Below, one piece after another: positions 50,333-64,000 of a stretch of DNA of 64,000 nucleotides. Every line of letters begins with the position of its first letter. The first letter of the stretch is position 1. Source of the DNA: Todiramphus chloris collaris (lineage: Eukaryota > Chordata > Aves > Coraciiformes > Alcedinidae); contig JANVCC010000018.1 of NCBI GenBank assembly GCA_025345505.1, positions 61,718,232-61,782,231 of the forward strand, written 5' to 3'. The position numbers and the translations under genes are program-made. A model generated the notes under the pieces. It made no database searches, was not told the DNA's origin, and worked only from the letters and a program-made list of their open reading frames with translations.

Positions 50333-53300
50333 ATAGCATGTTTTTGTTGCAGACAGAGCTCTCACTGATTTTGTGAGGAGCTGCTCAGTGTGACTGTCAG
50401 TGAGAGCAGAAGGAGGTAAGGGAAACTAAAAGGGAGCATGCTATGCTTGTGGGGTGCTATAGACTGAGTACTTGGGGAGGCTCTAGCAGTTGAAAGTGCT
50501 GTGGTATGAACCCTTTCCTCAGATAGACCTCTGCCAGCTCTTTTCCTGACAACTGACCTATTCACTGTCCTCCCAGCTGTTCTCTTCTATTTTACCCTCA
50601 CCATCCTGGCACCCATTTGCCAGTTTTCAGTTTTGCAGTCTTTTCATGGACAGTTACCTCCCTGCCATTTCACTCAGGCTTTTCTACAAGCAAGAGCTGA
50701 TACCTGACTGCTGCATATCAATCTACTTCAAAGTGATGGTCAGCACGGGTACTGAGAAGGTACTTTGATGAAAGACCACACTGCTTATTCTAACTGGATT
50801 TTTTTTCTGCATTAATTTGAAACTTCTTGAACTTTTGTGGATAAACATTGTTGCCATTTTAAGCAGAAGTGGAAGTAGGCCTTCTGGTGTTCTTTTATTT
50901 CCCTACCCTTGTTCTTGGAAATGTTCCAGCTCACTTGGCTTAAAGCCTGAGGAAGAGTTCAGCCTGGCTTCTAGACTGGAAACCTTGCCATAAGTGAGTA
51001 AAGTTCGTAAGTGTTGCAAAGAGTGAAACCAGCACCTCAATTTCAGTACCTCCTTTTTCTTTTTTTTTAATTTTTTTTTCTTTTCTTGAAGAAAAAATAA
51101 TGCAGTGTGTATATATTTGTTTCCTACCAGAGTTTTACACTACACATATGTTCTGCTATCATCTCTGACTGCCTCTACCATCCATGACTGTGGAGCTTTG
51201 TTGCCATTGTAATTTGGTCTTTTTCTTCTCCAACTCCTTTTTTTTTTTTTTTATGAAATGCAGGATATATGTAAGAAATTAATGATAGAAGAATCTAATT
51301 TTTAGCGGGACAGAGGTTCTCGCATTTATATCACAGCAAATTTGGATTAGCCCTTAACTTCTGTAGATCTACTTGAGATCAATTGTGGAAGAGAGTGGTT
51401 AAGAGCAGAATTTAACTTTTATCCAAAGCAGCTAAAAGACTTGAGTTGGTTTAATAATTTAGGTATTTTTTAACTTATTATAGCTTAAGAATTGTAGTTA
51501 TTTATACAATGGAAAAAATCAGAAGTCCCTTCAGGATTATGTACCAGTTCATTTTGAAAAAAAAAAACCCCACAATGCTGGATACTCCTTTTTAGCTGTT
51601 AGGTGTCAGGATTCGCTCCTGCCTTTATCAAACAAGCTGGGAAAGAGGTGATAATCTTTCCTGGTAAGGAGCAGCTCTCCAAAAAACTCGTGAGACTTCT
51701 TGGCATGTTTCTTTGCTTTTTCACCTGGCCTCCTTTGCCTCAGAAGTCCAGCGGGAGAGAGGAGATGCTGTGCTTGATGGGGTTGAGGGTATTAACCAGC
51801 TGGAATGCAACAGTCTGGGATGACAAGGGTCCTTTATTTTTCTTCTTTCCCTGGTCACAAGAATCACAGAGATGCAGTTGAAATGAAGTCATAGTTGTGC
51901 TTTTCAGCAATCTCCCTCTCATTCTGAGAAATGCTCATGTTTCTAAGAAATATGTTTATTTTCTGGAACAGCGCATGTGTATGCACATATAGATGACTAC
52001 ACACAGCTCTTAGCTTCAGTGCTGTCTGTAATTGTTTGCTTCTTTCTCAGGCTAAGTTGCTGTTGCCTTCCACTGGAAGTCTGTCAGAATGAGACATGCA
52101 GTGTCTGGCCTTGTGTTTATGCCAGATGATGGTGATATTGTTACCACACTTGGGTGATGATTATTATTGGGTGTGTTAAGAGATGAAAAAGTGAGGTAGG
52201 TGGACTGCACGGATATTAATACAGATCATGTTTATTGTCCGCAATCAATAAAAAACCCTGTTTGGACAAAACAGAATTGGATTTTAGTTTAGAACATCAG
52301 GTTGCTGACGCATCCCGCCTGAATCTATCAGTGCTTGCTATCAGTAAAGAAAAAAACTTTTCCAGTACTCTTACTCCCACTAATAAACAGAGCTATTTCC
52401 TCATAAAATGACAGCCTACGCTTTACTCCTTGGGAGTGTAAATATAAAACTTGTTTTTATCAGGCATTGCTGAACGTATTCATAAAGAACAATGTGAACA
52501 TCAGAAGAGAAGTGGAAAGTTGATAGATGTGTCCACGATCCAATGCAGCTTTGCAAAACTGATCTTCCTATGGAAATATTTAAATAGTTGTAATTAAATA
52601 TGCAGGGAGGGTGCCCCAGGCTGGTTTTAAATTATACATGGAAAAGACTAACTTACACTGTTCCTCAGAAAATATTTCAGGAATTTTTTGCCTTTGCATT
52701 AATTCAATAGGACAGTAGCAGCTTTGTAGTTCTTCCGTGGAAGTTAAATAAAAAGTGCTTGAAACTACTGAAAGATGCTATCAGACTTAGGTTTTGAAAT
52801 TCAGATGCAGAACTGAGAAACGCCTTGCTTGTGTTTTGTGTTTATTACAGGAACAGACCTGGGTGCCTTGTGTATCCTGAACGACAGCCACCTTGCAGTC
52901 ATAAGGTTTTTTTTTTGTTTAAGCAATTGATTTAGCGGTGGATTGGGACGTTTTTGTTTTGTACAGTTTTATGCCTTTCATGTTTGCAATGTCCTTTGCA
53001 TACTCACTAGCTCTGTGCTATTGAATCTTTATTCTGCCAGCCAGGTGAAAACTCAGGTGTTGGCTGCTAGATTTTGCTGGTGCAATCAAGAGGCAATGGT
53101 CTTGCCATTCAGCTCAGTAGAAGATAGATGGGAAGTGCATAATGTCTGCATCAATGAGAACTGACTGCTAACTTGGCTGCCCTTCATACTGTCATTTAAA
53201 AAATTGTATCAAGAAAGTATCCAAAGGAAAATATCAAACAGAACTCATTCATTTGTGATTCTTCCTTTATGATTATGAAATTCAGTCACATTTTGCAAAT

Positions 53301-56300
53301 AAAAGAAACATATACTTAGGCAACAATAAATTAAATAGCATGTTTTCCTTCCCTGATATGTGAATCTGTCAGAACTTTCAAAGAAAAAGCTTAGGAGGGC
53401 AAAATAAAATTGTTCTGAGTGTCAATGAAGAGAGTTTTGATTAATGACTCATGTTCCTCCAGGCAGAGTTTATAGGTTATTTCTCATGTTACTAGTTTCA
53501 GTGTAACAATGGGTATTCATCTTTCCCCATAAAGTACCTCTTGTGAAAGAGCTTCCTCATTATCTTGTTTCCTAAGATATTTTTATCGTTTACTAGAAAA
53601 GATTATATAAAAGGTAGTGATTTCCAAGGTGTGAAACATAGCACAGTTATTTTCAGTCACAAGGTGAAAGAAAAGGTTCATGTGTTTGTATTTCACTAAG
53701 AACTTGGGTAAGAGATGAAAAGATCTCATTTAGACAGTGTTCTTCTCCAGAACTTTGGAAAAATAAATATCTCAGAAAGTTCTGCTGTTGCTCACAGTGA
53801 ACAGAAACATGTTCAAAATGGCTTGTTGCATCTTCCTTTGCTATTTGTAGATTGATGGCCTGAACAAAACATGTAATCTTAAGCTCATAAGTAAAACAAA
53901 TCAGCATCAATCAAAAATCATTCTTGCTCACAGCTGTGATCAGAAATACAGATTTACAGAGTACTCCATAAAGCACGAGCTCAGATAAATGAGATTAGTA
54001 CGTATTCTAAACCTTGGAGATCATTCAGATCTTCTGCAAATTCTTTGCCTCTTGCCTCTTACATGCTGTTGCTAAAAAATGCAAAATTAACCAAGGAAAA
54101 ATTTCTGACATCCAAGCTTCAGCATGTGTGTGGATGCTTTGAGTAGGTTTCCTCCAGTGAAAAGGGTGGAAATGAGGATACACCTCCTTGTCCAACCCAT
54201 CTGCTTCCGCAGCAGCCACAGTGGCAGCACTACAGGTGCCACTCTCTGTCCCACCTGCAGCTAACCCTCAACTCCTCCACATCATGGCTGAATGGCAGGT
54301 CTTCTTCAGGAGACTCTCTTGACTATTGCAAGTCAGTGCAGATATAGCTATGCACATGTTCTGCTCTGGATTTTACCAGCAAGGAGATTCCAAAGTAAGT
54401 GGTCTTCTCCCAGAAAAATGCCTCAGACTACCATGCTATCTATCAATAACTGCTATGAAAATAAACTACTTATTGTGAGGATCAACAGAACAGGAAAGCA
54501 TGGTAAGCCTTCCAGTGACCACACTTGTTAATACCTTTACCAGAGCTGTTTCCTGTCTCTAATTCAACTACGAAGATTAATTATAATTCACCATTGCATT
54601 ACATCAGGTGTTACATGTAGGAGGATACAGCGTGTGGTCTTGATTTGACTCCATCTACTGATATTACCAGACCCCATAAAGTTAAACCATTTCTATGAGG
54701 GAAGTGAAAATCATCCTTCCACCCTCCAAAGTCACAGCTGTGGAGCTATTTTGAACAAAGTATTTACGAATCCTGATTTGCATAGTCCAGACAGCAGGCC
54801 CAAGCACTGACCACAGCTAAGAGCACTCCTCCTATTTTGTAAAACCAAATCCAAGATGAGTTCACCGAGACGGAAAAATCTAACCTAGACAGAGAAGTAA
54901 TAATCATAACAGCACTATCCCCAACTAAGCTTGACCCAGGACACTCACTGAAGCACAAAGAGCTCTGAGAATGTTTGAGCCCAACAGTGTGCAATATAAA
55001 GTGTGCCTCTGAGTTAAGATCCTCTGCTGGTGGAAATAAGCTAATGCCTCCTCAAGAGGAAAACAAACATCCTTCCTGAAGAGGCTTAATTTATCCTGTC
55101 CTCAGAAAACAACCCCCAGAAAGTTGCACCCAAGGTCTAACTGGGGTCAAAAGCAGCCTGAGTAGATTTACCATGAAGTTCATGCCACTCTGCTGTCTCT
55201 TGGGGAGGGCTAGTAGAGGAAAATAATGATTCTGTAAGTCATTTGTATGCATAGGTATCACTGAACTGGTCAAGCAATTTTATTTCTTTCCCCTTCTCTT
55301 TATTAATTTATTGGATAATTAATCAGTATGGTGAGAACTAGCAAGAGAAGTCCTGCTGTGCAAAGTAGAAACAATTTAGCATGACTCCCAGGAGATCTCT
55401 TACGAACCTTCAGAAAACCAGGATCATGGTACGCTAAAAAATGTGCCTGTCCTGCAAACCAGACTTCTTGTTTACCAGAAACATTCATAACCTTAAGATA
55501 CAGCCTTTTAGAACTAAAATGAGTCTAGGAAACTACTGAAACAGGAGGGAAACATATTCCTGCCTGGGTCTTCAGAGTACGACCTGCCCTTCATATGTGA
55601 CATCTGGCCTAGAAACTGCAGACAGGTGTCTCATCTATGTCCCCTGCTATATGTAGCTTTCCTGGCCTGAGAAGAAAAATGATGCAATCTTAGCTTGGTT
55701 TAGGTCAGACATCTGTATTTATGGGCTTACTCTATGCTCACAAATTACTTCTGAGCAGCTGCAGGTTTTTGAAGGCTGTGTGTTTGGGGTTGTTTGGAGT
55801 GCTACCATATTTGGATGGATAATATGCCTAAGCTTTAAAAAGCCTGATTTTCAGTCACCTGGTCAAATGTTCATCTTTTGACAACAACACCTGTTTTAGT
55901 TGTCTTCCTAAAATGCAGGCCCCAAATTAACTTTGGAAATCTTGTTGCGCTTGGTGCCCTTGCTGAAGCAGATAGAAAGCCACACGTAATTATTAACGTA
56001 GGTGCCCAGAGTCAGTCATGTTGTAAAAACTGGAGAAGCCTGGATCTGGGTAACTTACATTGTCAGAGCTCTTCATCACACGTACAGTAAAACTGGAGCC
56101 ACTACACACAGGGCAGGATTCACTGCAGACATAACGGCCATCACACAGGTAGACATGGCACATCTAGAATTGTCCTTAAAATATGCTTGCTGTGGGAATC
56201 ACCTTTCAGACTGGGGCCTAATTTGGCCTTGTTAGCCAAGGCAGCACTGACATCTGGGAATTGCATGTGCAAAAATATGAGCATACTCAGGAAACCATGA

Positions 56301-57408
56301 ATAAAGAAGCTGTGCATTTAAAGGTTTTGCCATAACGTAATCAATGCAGATTTATATTACTCTGTTACATCCCCTTGGGAACAGTGGAAACCATCCCTTT
56401 CAAAGTGATACTGATGTGTTATGATAACATAACAAAGAAAAACATTGCAAGTACTTAATAAATCATAAGCAACCGTTGAAACAGTCATTTAAATGAATGG
56501 AGAAGGCTTTGTTCCATAAAAATAATGAATGGCTTCTCTTGCATTGAACTCCTGAAAGAGATGGCAAGTGTGTGAGAGGGAGCAGCATCATTATAGCAGA
56601 GTTTTGTTAAGGAAGGAGAGATGCCTGAAGGCAGGGTTTTGTCCTAACGGTGGTAAAAAGTGCTTCCAAGTGGAGCAGGAATAAGCATAGCTCATATGAC
56701 ATGGTACTTCCTATCAGCTGCTTCACGTTGTGGCACTCACCTGAAATGCAGTTGTTGGCATGGAAGGGTAGCTGGATGCTGTTTGATAGAGGAGGTGCCA
56801 TGGCTGTCTGCTGCATAGCAGCTTACCTGAGTCAGTGGGGTTTGCTGGTTTGTAGTAAAAGTTTGAGGGTGCTGAGACTCAGTAGAGGCAGAAGACCTTT
56901 GTCACTGCGATGTTGAGGGCTGTTGTACCACAAGCAAACAATTCAGGAGGGCAGACTGCCCCCTGGGTTCTTCTGTCCCCTCTGAGGGGGTGACAGCATG
57001 GTGAGTACCTAAATGGGAGGTTCCATGGACGTTCACAGCAGCTGGAGAGGGCCCTAGGATGTGAGCCGATGGGTTTGCCACAGAGGCTGAGTGGCTCTGC
57101 ACGGTGAGTCTGCCCTCTCACAGGGTCAGGGGTGAGCTGTGCATCTCCTCTCTGCAAATACAGTGAGGCCACACATTCCATGATAATGATCAATAAAACA
57201 TTGACTATTGAAACATACACATCCTGCTGAGAGCCTTTGGCACCTGTACAGACATTCCTTCCTGGGTAAAGGAACATAAGTCCTCAACATCTTATACAGG
57301 TATGGTCCTTCCAGAATCAAGGAGTAAAGGTTATTGCCACCATTTCCATGTGTTAATGAACTCAGCACAGAGGGTCACAGAATCAGAAGTGTTGGTTAAA
57401 AGAGTTAG

Positions 57409-57515
57409 ATCATAGAATCATTTAGGTTGGAAAAGACCCTTAAGATTATTGAGTCCAGTCATAAATCTAACAGTATGAAGTCCACCACAAAAAATGTAAT
57501 CAAGCCTCCTTCACT
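57409..57515 (-). mobile_element. CR1 LINE 3' fragment
   Basis: Reverse-oriented CR1 start ATCATAGAATCATTTAGGTT, then GGAAAAGACCCTTAAGATTA and CAGTATGAAGTCCACCAC. The inner boundary is unclear and the element may reach about 57690. Confidence 0.85.
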
Positions 57516-59714
57516 GGCATGGTCCAAACTCCCAGGTTTGGCATGATTTGAACATTCTTTGTTGCCTGGACTCCTCCTGAGCACACATTCCCAATAGTCT
57601 TGGATATGAAATATGTTCTTGGCCATCACCTGTCGTCAAAGGCAGGGATAGAACTGGACAGCTTTAAACAACTCATCATCCTATACAAGTCAGGCTGACT
57701 TGTTTTTCTGTCTTATTTTCCTGAATCTACACTGCTCCTTGGTCACCAAGTGGGAAATTTGACTGGCCTGTAAACAGCTGTAGTTGGAAGTAAGCACTAA
57801 TGAACATGAGCAGAGAATATTTGGATAGGTCATTCCTGAGGACAGCAGTGAAAAGGAAAGATTGAAAAGGATGTTGGAACACGGTCCTTGGCTGGAACAG
57901 AGTTAGCAGGAGGAGGGTTTCTTGCATTGCTGCAGCAAAAAGGAATTGGGGAGACCCTGAGGTGTTTCAGCATCATCTGGAGGATGTAAAAGAGCAGGTA
58001 ACAACATGTTTAGTGCTGGTTCCTACAAAGTATAATACATAGCCAAGTACCCTGCTGCCTAAAACCGGCCACATTTGCTGTGTCTGAAGGTATTAGGAGG
58101 GCAGGGTATTTAACTGGATCAGTGCTAATTGGCTTAGGGATTTAATAATTCTGTGGAGTTTTCTTTCATGATTATTTTTCTTTACCAGAAAACTCCCACA
58201 TGGCAATAAGGCTTTGCCTCAGATATTCTGATAATTCTTTGGATCCAGTTTAAGGAGGTGATCTGCTGTCTTTCATCTCTTGAAATCCCTTGTGAAGCCT
58301 GCAGCTGGGTGTCCCAGGACAGTTACGCTCATGACCGTATTTCCTAGGAACAGGACATGACACATTGCTTCTTGAAAACAGATGATAATCTGCACAGACA
58401 GTGGCAATGATCATAGGCATCTTATTGTGGACAAAAAGGGGAGTTAGAATAAATTAATAAATTAATTAATGAACTGTATTCTACTGCCACTGCATTCAAT
58501 AATTTTTACTGTGATGCAAGCAAATCCCTTGAAACCCGTGGAAGTGGAGTGTGATTTTAAGGCTCACAGAAGCAGCAACACAGTGAATGTGTGTGTATGG
58601 AGAAGTTTAACACAGCAAGAGTCTAAGGAAGCTACAGATTAGAAATTAGGCGTATGAATTACAGCCTTGTTTTTCAGAAGTGAGAGAATGAGTTTGCATT
58701 TAGTAGCAGTAATAACATAACCAGAAGTTTTTCTCCCACTACAGTTGTTCAGAAGGTAAGCAGATAGCTTCTGAGGAAAGTTTCTATTGATTTTATTTTC
58801 TCTGCTCAACTCCAGTAACAGACTGTTAACCCTTGAAATTAAGTTTTTACAAGTATTTTGTTGTCACAGGAAATTGAAAAAAATGAATAGCCTGTGAAGA
58901 GGTCACAACAGTGTAATTTTAAAACCATTAGCTGTAACTCAGACTGTTAGATTCTGAAGGAAACAAGAATTATTGCTACTCTATTTCTATACAGTGATAA
59001 AGAAATTGGTATGACCACACAAATGCTTGATAGCGTGAATATTTGAGTCATTGTAAATTCTATTAAATCTGATTTTTAAAATGTCAACAGTTTACTCTCT
59101 GCTGGAGACTACAACTTCTGCATTACATTTACCAGTATCAATGTCATATAAAACACATTAGAGCATCTTACCTTTAGAAAAATAAGTACTACATTTATAT
59201 TTGCTACAAAAATCTCAAACAGTTTAAAGATAGATTTTATTTGTGTTTGCTAACTATATAAATTCTAATTTAAAAAAAATGAAGAATATCTGTATTCATT
59301 AACCTAGAGTGGTTCTGTTTAGGGAAGTTGTACTTAAAAGACATCAGCTTACATTTAAAATTAAATACTAGGCAAAGAGGAAGTACATAGTTGAAGCTGA
59401 AGTTGTAACTCTGAGTTAGATAAATTTCAAAATTAATGTCCAATTAAACAGTTGATGAGGATGTGCGAGCCCTCTGCGGGCCTCTGTAGTGTTCTGCCAA
59501 ATAGATGACAATGTTCATCTTGTTGAAAAGCAGGAATTATCTCAATGTAGAGAATGGACTTGTGGTTTATGTTAGCTTCTCTTCTTTGCTGTTATGACAC
59601 GAAGAACTGTCCTTTCATTTATTTTCATTTTTGCCTTTCCACATAGAGGATCCTTTACTTTGTGACTTAATAAGCCTCTTGATCTTAAGAGCTTATACAT
59701 GAATTTGAGAGTTA

Positions 59715-59863
59715 TTCCTGATTCTCCTTCTCTAGACACTTTCAAAACCTGCCTGGATCTGTTCCTGTGTGGCCTGCCCTAGGTGATCCTGCTCTGGCAG
59801 GGGGGTTGGACTTGGTGATCTCCAGAGGTCCCTTCCAACCCCTACCATTCTGTGATTCTATGA
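59715..59863 (+). mobile_element. CR1 LINE 3' tail, well preserved
   Basis: GCCTGGATCTGTTCCTGTGT, GGGGGGTTGGACTTGGTGAT, CTCCAGAGGTCCCTTCCAAC and the terminal CATTCTGTGATTCTATGATT. Fewest changes of the CR1 copies here, so probably the youngest. Confidence 0.92.
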
Positions 59864-62800
59864 TTTCTGCTACAATTGCTGAAAGCCAGCAAATGTTGTT
59901 GAGTTCACATCTGACTAACCATATGAATCTTTATAACGTACTTTATAACAAACTATTGTTTGTAACATACTTTATAAAAAAGTATTTTCCTGCTCTTACC
60001 CTCTCTTCCACCACACGGTATTTCTAAGCTTCTGCAGCTGTTTGGTTCTTAGCTCATGTATAGTTTTCTCACGTGGCTCTTTGTCCGTGCAAAGGTTTGC
60101 AATAAACCAGTCCATGAAGAGGTGTTGAAACTCCTCCTGAGGATTCCCCCATTATGCCACTTTATCAATTACTTTCATCCTATAAAATATTTATGCTGCT
60201 GAAATGGAAATGTAGTTTAAATTTTTTTATAAAGACACAGCAGGACCCCATCATTTGTTTTTTCCTTAGAAGGCTCATGCCATGATGTTTCCTCTATATG
60301 TACTTTTTTTTTCCTGGGATGGAATCACTTTCTCAGCCAGAAGGAGTCTGAGAGTAAAGGTTAGAGTCTCTTATCCTGTTTAGATAGCTATGTCTTCTCA
60401 GGACAAGCTTCTAGTATACCAGGTTTTTTCCCTATCGGTACCCCTTGCTTCTTTCCCTTTTTTCTGAACTGTCCAAATGAATTAAAAAATTTACTTAAGT
60501 AGCAACTGGATGCCACTGTTTTCTCACAATATCTACTGCTTTTTAACTTCAATGTTGTAACTCTCTTGGACTGGCAATGAACCTGTAACGTGAGCTTAAA
60601 GTCAAGGCAGACTGAGATACTGCATCCCTGGCAATGAGGTCCTTGGGGACTCACTTCAAAATTAAACTAAAGTAATTTCAATATGGAATCATTTTATTGT
60701 GTGGGTGCATCTGCACATAAACTTTACATTGGGTTCTGAACAGCGTATAAAGGCTTGCAAGAGATAAATTAGGCTAAGTAAAGCACTCATCATTAATCAG
60801 GGTACTAAACAAGCATGAGCGCGAGAGAATGAACACAGCTGCCACTTCATTTATCTTGCTGTCAGAAGGTACCTCTCCTACAGAGAGAAGCTCGGGAGTG
60901 GTGGCTTAGGGCCTTTTGTGTTTCTCAGCTTGCAGAGAATATGTATGCTTGTATATAATAAATACATACATACATTAAATGCATATATGTTTTTATATGC
61001 ACAGACAAATATACCATATTGTACTGGTGTGTGTTTACTGATGTATGCATTTTCAACAGTCTTAAACTCTGCTTTTGTGGTGAAAAGCAAGAGATAAGCC
61101 TGTTTATTTCTAAGGAAAAAAACCTTACTTCTGTTCACAGTGTGTATTCTGGCTCAATAACAGAAATCTTAGCTACAGTCTTACTGTAGAGTCATCTTTT
61201 ATGATAACCTTCATCAATTCCCCCCTTATGAAGATGTGATGTGTGTGTAGCTGATATGGTAAACCAGAAAGTCTTAGCTTTCATTTCAGAGTGAATATGT
61301 GATGCTAGAAGGTAATGTAAACCTATTTTCTCATTTGCTTTGGGTAAAAAAAAAAGAACAGATAAGTGAAGTACAAGCTACTGAAAGTCTCCAAGTGTTA
61401 TTTTTATAGTATCTTCTCCATGTCAAAAGATATTTTGAAGACAGGCTAACCAATGGCTTGGCAGATACTAAGTTTATAGGGCAATGGACTCCAGTGGCTA
61501 GTCTTCCTTATTCTGACCTTTTGCATGAAAGCAATAAATCAGCTAGCCTTCCATGTCTCTTGTATTGTCCTGAGCTCTTGGGAAAAGGATGATTGAATAG
61601 GAAGAATTAGTGCTGCTGCATAGGATTTAGCATAATGGATAGATCATTAACCTTTTTAGTCTGGTATCCTGGTTTCTTCCCTGGCCTACCATAGATGCTT
61701 CAAGTAAGCAAAAATCTCCATACATAGCAGGGATGGCTTGTGCAGGGAAGGGGAAAGATTTCCCAAATCGGAGTCATGAGAACAGGTTGTTTATGAGGCT
61801 GAGTGGCACTGAAGCTGCAGTGGGAGAACAGTATAAAGTCTATAGGCCTCAATAACATACACAGGACCATGACACATGTATGTCCTCAGTGCAGTGGCTT
61901 ACTTCACACTGCATGACCAGAACTATACACTCACTGTGACCAGGGTTATGCTATCCCATGGTGCATCTAGACCTATATCTGAGGTATCTGAGATACCTAT
62001 AGCAATGTGCCTATGGGAATATGGAGCTCTGTAAGGGCTGCAATGCTCAGGTTCTTAGCTTATTTGGGCATTTTCATGATTACCTTGTTAACAGCATCCA
62101 AACTAGCTAGTTTAAAGTCAGTTTAAGAGTGGACACCTAAACACCGATGCAGAACCTGCACTCGTTTTGACTGCAGTCTTGTTTATTTGAAGAAGGATGT
62201 GTGCTTCAGGTGTGCAATTTGCTCTACCTCAGCCAAGAACTTGCAGGAGAAAAATACACCACCACCTAAGAGGACAGAGGTATTAATATGCAGCATTCTG
62301 GTTGTGGATAATACTATATACTCAGATGATAATACTAGATACTCAGGTTACCCTTGAGTATCCAGGTACAGGTAGATATGACACATGCTACAGGGAGACA
62401 AGAATTCTCTCTTGCAGTGGCAGCTGGAGGCCAGGCAGGATACGCTCAGCACCTAAAATGTGCTTGCTGCTCTGATTTAGGTAACTGCATCCTGCCCCAG
62501 ATGTATGTTTTCAGTGGTGTCCTATTAAATTTGGAATGAAATACTAGAATTAAATGAAATTTCTAACCTCCTGTGTGATGTTTGGTCTAAAAGAGGCTTA
62601 CTCATAGAACTTACCTCATAGAATGTGTTTCGACACTTGAAAACGTATGTCAGAGGCCTCAGCCTGACAGGGCTTCCCATAAGAGAAAACAGCTAGACAG
62701 AGACAAAGATTGATGTGTGACACATAATCAGATCAACATCAAAAGTACCCACTAGCTAAGCATAATCTTAATTTCTGGTGGCTTTGATGAGCCCACACTG

Positions 62801-64000
62801 AAAGCATGTGTGCATGATGTAGTTTATCTCTATAAAATCCTAGACTTTATGGTCCAGGAGGTTTAATTCATGTCTTAGGAACATGCTATGCTGATCATTA
62901 CAATGCTTTGTATGTTGTCTCGCCATCTGCTTACAGAATTAAATTATTGTTCCGTTGCATTATACTATTGGGACCATGCTAAAACATAAGAGAATACCTG
63001 CAGAGTTTTCTGCGTGATTGATGCTGTGACGTTTTCTCAAATAACAATAAAGATAGCGAGTGTGTCAATTTGAGCCGAATTACACCTCACATTCACAATC
63101 TCATCATTGTGGTAGTTTGTACTTCTTCCTTTCTTATTGTGTGCCGCTGACAAGCAGCAATACCACAAGAGGTTGAAGTGGTGGTCTGACTTTAAAGGAA
63201 CTGAGAATAAACATAAACTTCTTTCTTGCTGTGGTGGCACCTCCTTCCAGCAAATCACATGGCAAAGCGGGGAATTTACAGAAGGACCAAAGCTGGAGAC
63301 TGACTGAGCTGCCAAGACTGCCTACTTAAGAGATGATCAAGTGTGTGCATGTTCACAAAGCTTCGCAAAAACCCTGTGGGCATACATGAGATAGAGGTTT
63401 TTCTTTTAAAAATTGCCTTATTCACGTCTAACCCTGCTTTCTGGGTGCTTTGTTATTATTGCCTTTATATGGTCCCCTGAGCTTTGTTATCATCAAGCTG
63501 CTGGTATACTGCCACTTGCCCATTGCCTGGCAAATCTCACCTCAAGATACCTTCAGTAACAGGTACAATTTCTGTATTACAATCAAGTCACATTCTTACT
63601 CATCTGCTTTTGCTGCTGTGGAAAAGTTTTATCAGTCTTACTAATAGTGTAAAACAAAATCATTTAGATAGCAGTGAACATCAAAAGCATCTGAGTTTCT
63701 ACCAGCTATCTTCTGTCACTGGCATGTGTATTCATAGAGTAAGAGGTTTCACCCTTGGGAAATCAGATTTTCAGCTTCTACATCTGCTTTGTGGACTGTT
63801 AATATCAGCATGGCAGAGGCATTGTTGAGGACCAAAGTTTGTCACATAAATAAAACTCCAATAAAAAATCACAGTGTAGACTTAGCTATATGGGGAAACT
63901 TGACAAGGTCACCAAGTGAAACTTCCTCATGCAGACAAGGTGTGAATGTCAAAAAAACCACCAGCCTGTCACGCTGTCACTGCCTGAGATCTGCAGTCGG

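Larger units (their letters stand above)
50340..64000. other. IL20RA upstream DNA, no supported gene
   Basis: Apart from the CR1 fragments at 57.4 and 59.7 kb, no gene was recognised. IL22RA2, the neighbour in mammals on this side, was looked for by its family motifs on the minus strand and not found, so it probably starts beyond the window. Confidence 0.55.

Noticed and set aside
52615..52720. Minus-strand segment with ATG and a GTAAGT donor at 52654
   Set aside because: The acceptor is poor and the peptide lacks a signal sequence, so it is not the first exon of IL22RA2; no partner exon was seen.
54764..55488. Cluster of minus-strand short frames with hydrophobic stretches
   Set aside because: Three separate short frames divided by stops, no consistent splice sites and no recognisable receptor, retroviral or other family signature.
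62615..62672. Minus-strand exon-like segment with good acceptor and GTAAGT donor
   Set aside because: Only 58 nt, no neighbouring exon found, and its peptide does not match IL22RA2 or another class II receptor. Isolated splice matches of this kind are expected by chance.

Overview
This is a 64 kb piece of a vertebrate nuclear genome, almost certainly avian. Introns and intergenic DNA are large, GC content is mostly low, CpG occurs mainly in two short islands, and the recognisable interspersed repeats are CR1 LINE tails ending in the typical imperfect ATTCTATGATTCT motif. No bacterial features, CRISPR arrays or convincing structural RNA genes were seen. The species cannot be fixed from the sequence.

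The main gene is IL20RA (interleukin-20 receptor subunit alpha) on the minus strand, from about 49.4 kb down to about 29.4 kb. All seven coding exons could be placed by splice consensus and reading frame. They join into a 594-codon receptor with the intron phases 1-2-1-0-1-0. It has a signal peptide, a two-module fibronectin-III ectodomain, one membrane span and a roughly 320-residue tail with two YxxQ motifs and the conserved C-terminal block of the family. The promoter is a CpG island around 49.0-49.8 kb. The probable poly(A) signal is at 29388-29393.

The most interesting signal lies on the opposite strand. Between 27.98 and 33.76 kb, antisense to the 3' half of IL20RA and its flank, there are five strong plus-strand acceptors, each followed by an open, protein-like frame. 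The first three exons (27980-28076, 30955-31086, 32138 onward) join in frame. Two further candidate pieces (32607-32770 and 33705-33758) join less certainly. This looks like an unannotated, divergent small gene or a decaying paralogue. From memory it faintly recalls SAXO4/PPP1R32-type axonemal proteins, which is only a hypothesis. Its 5' end was not found. A possible start mini-exon at 27892-27909 and an orphan CpG island with a CTCF-like site at 16.55-16.83 kb are candidates.

Layout: 1-16.5 kb is intergenic, and on mammalian gene order could hold the tail of SLC35D3 at the extreme left. 16.55-16.83 kb is the orphan CpG island. 17-28 kb is intergenic with a CR1. 28-50 kb is IL20RA with the candidate antisense gene. 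50-64 kb is IL20RA upstream DNA with CR1 fragments. IL22RA2, expected beyond IL20RA on mammalian synteny, was not recognised within the window.
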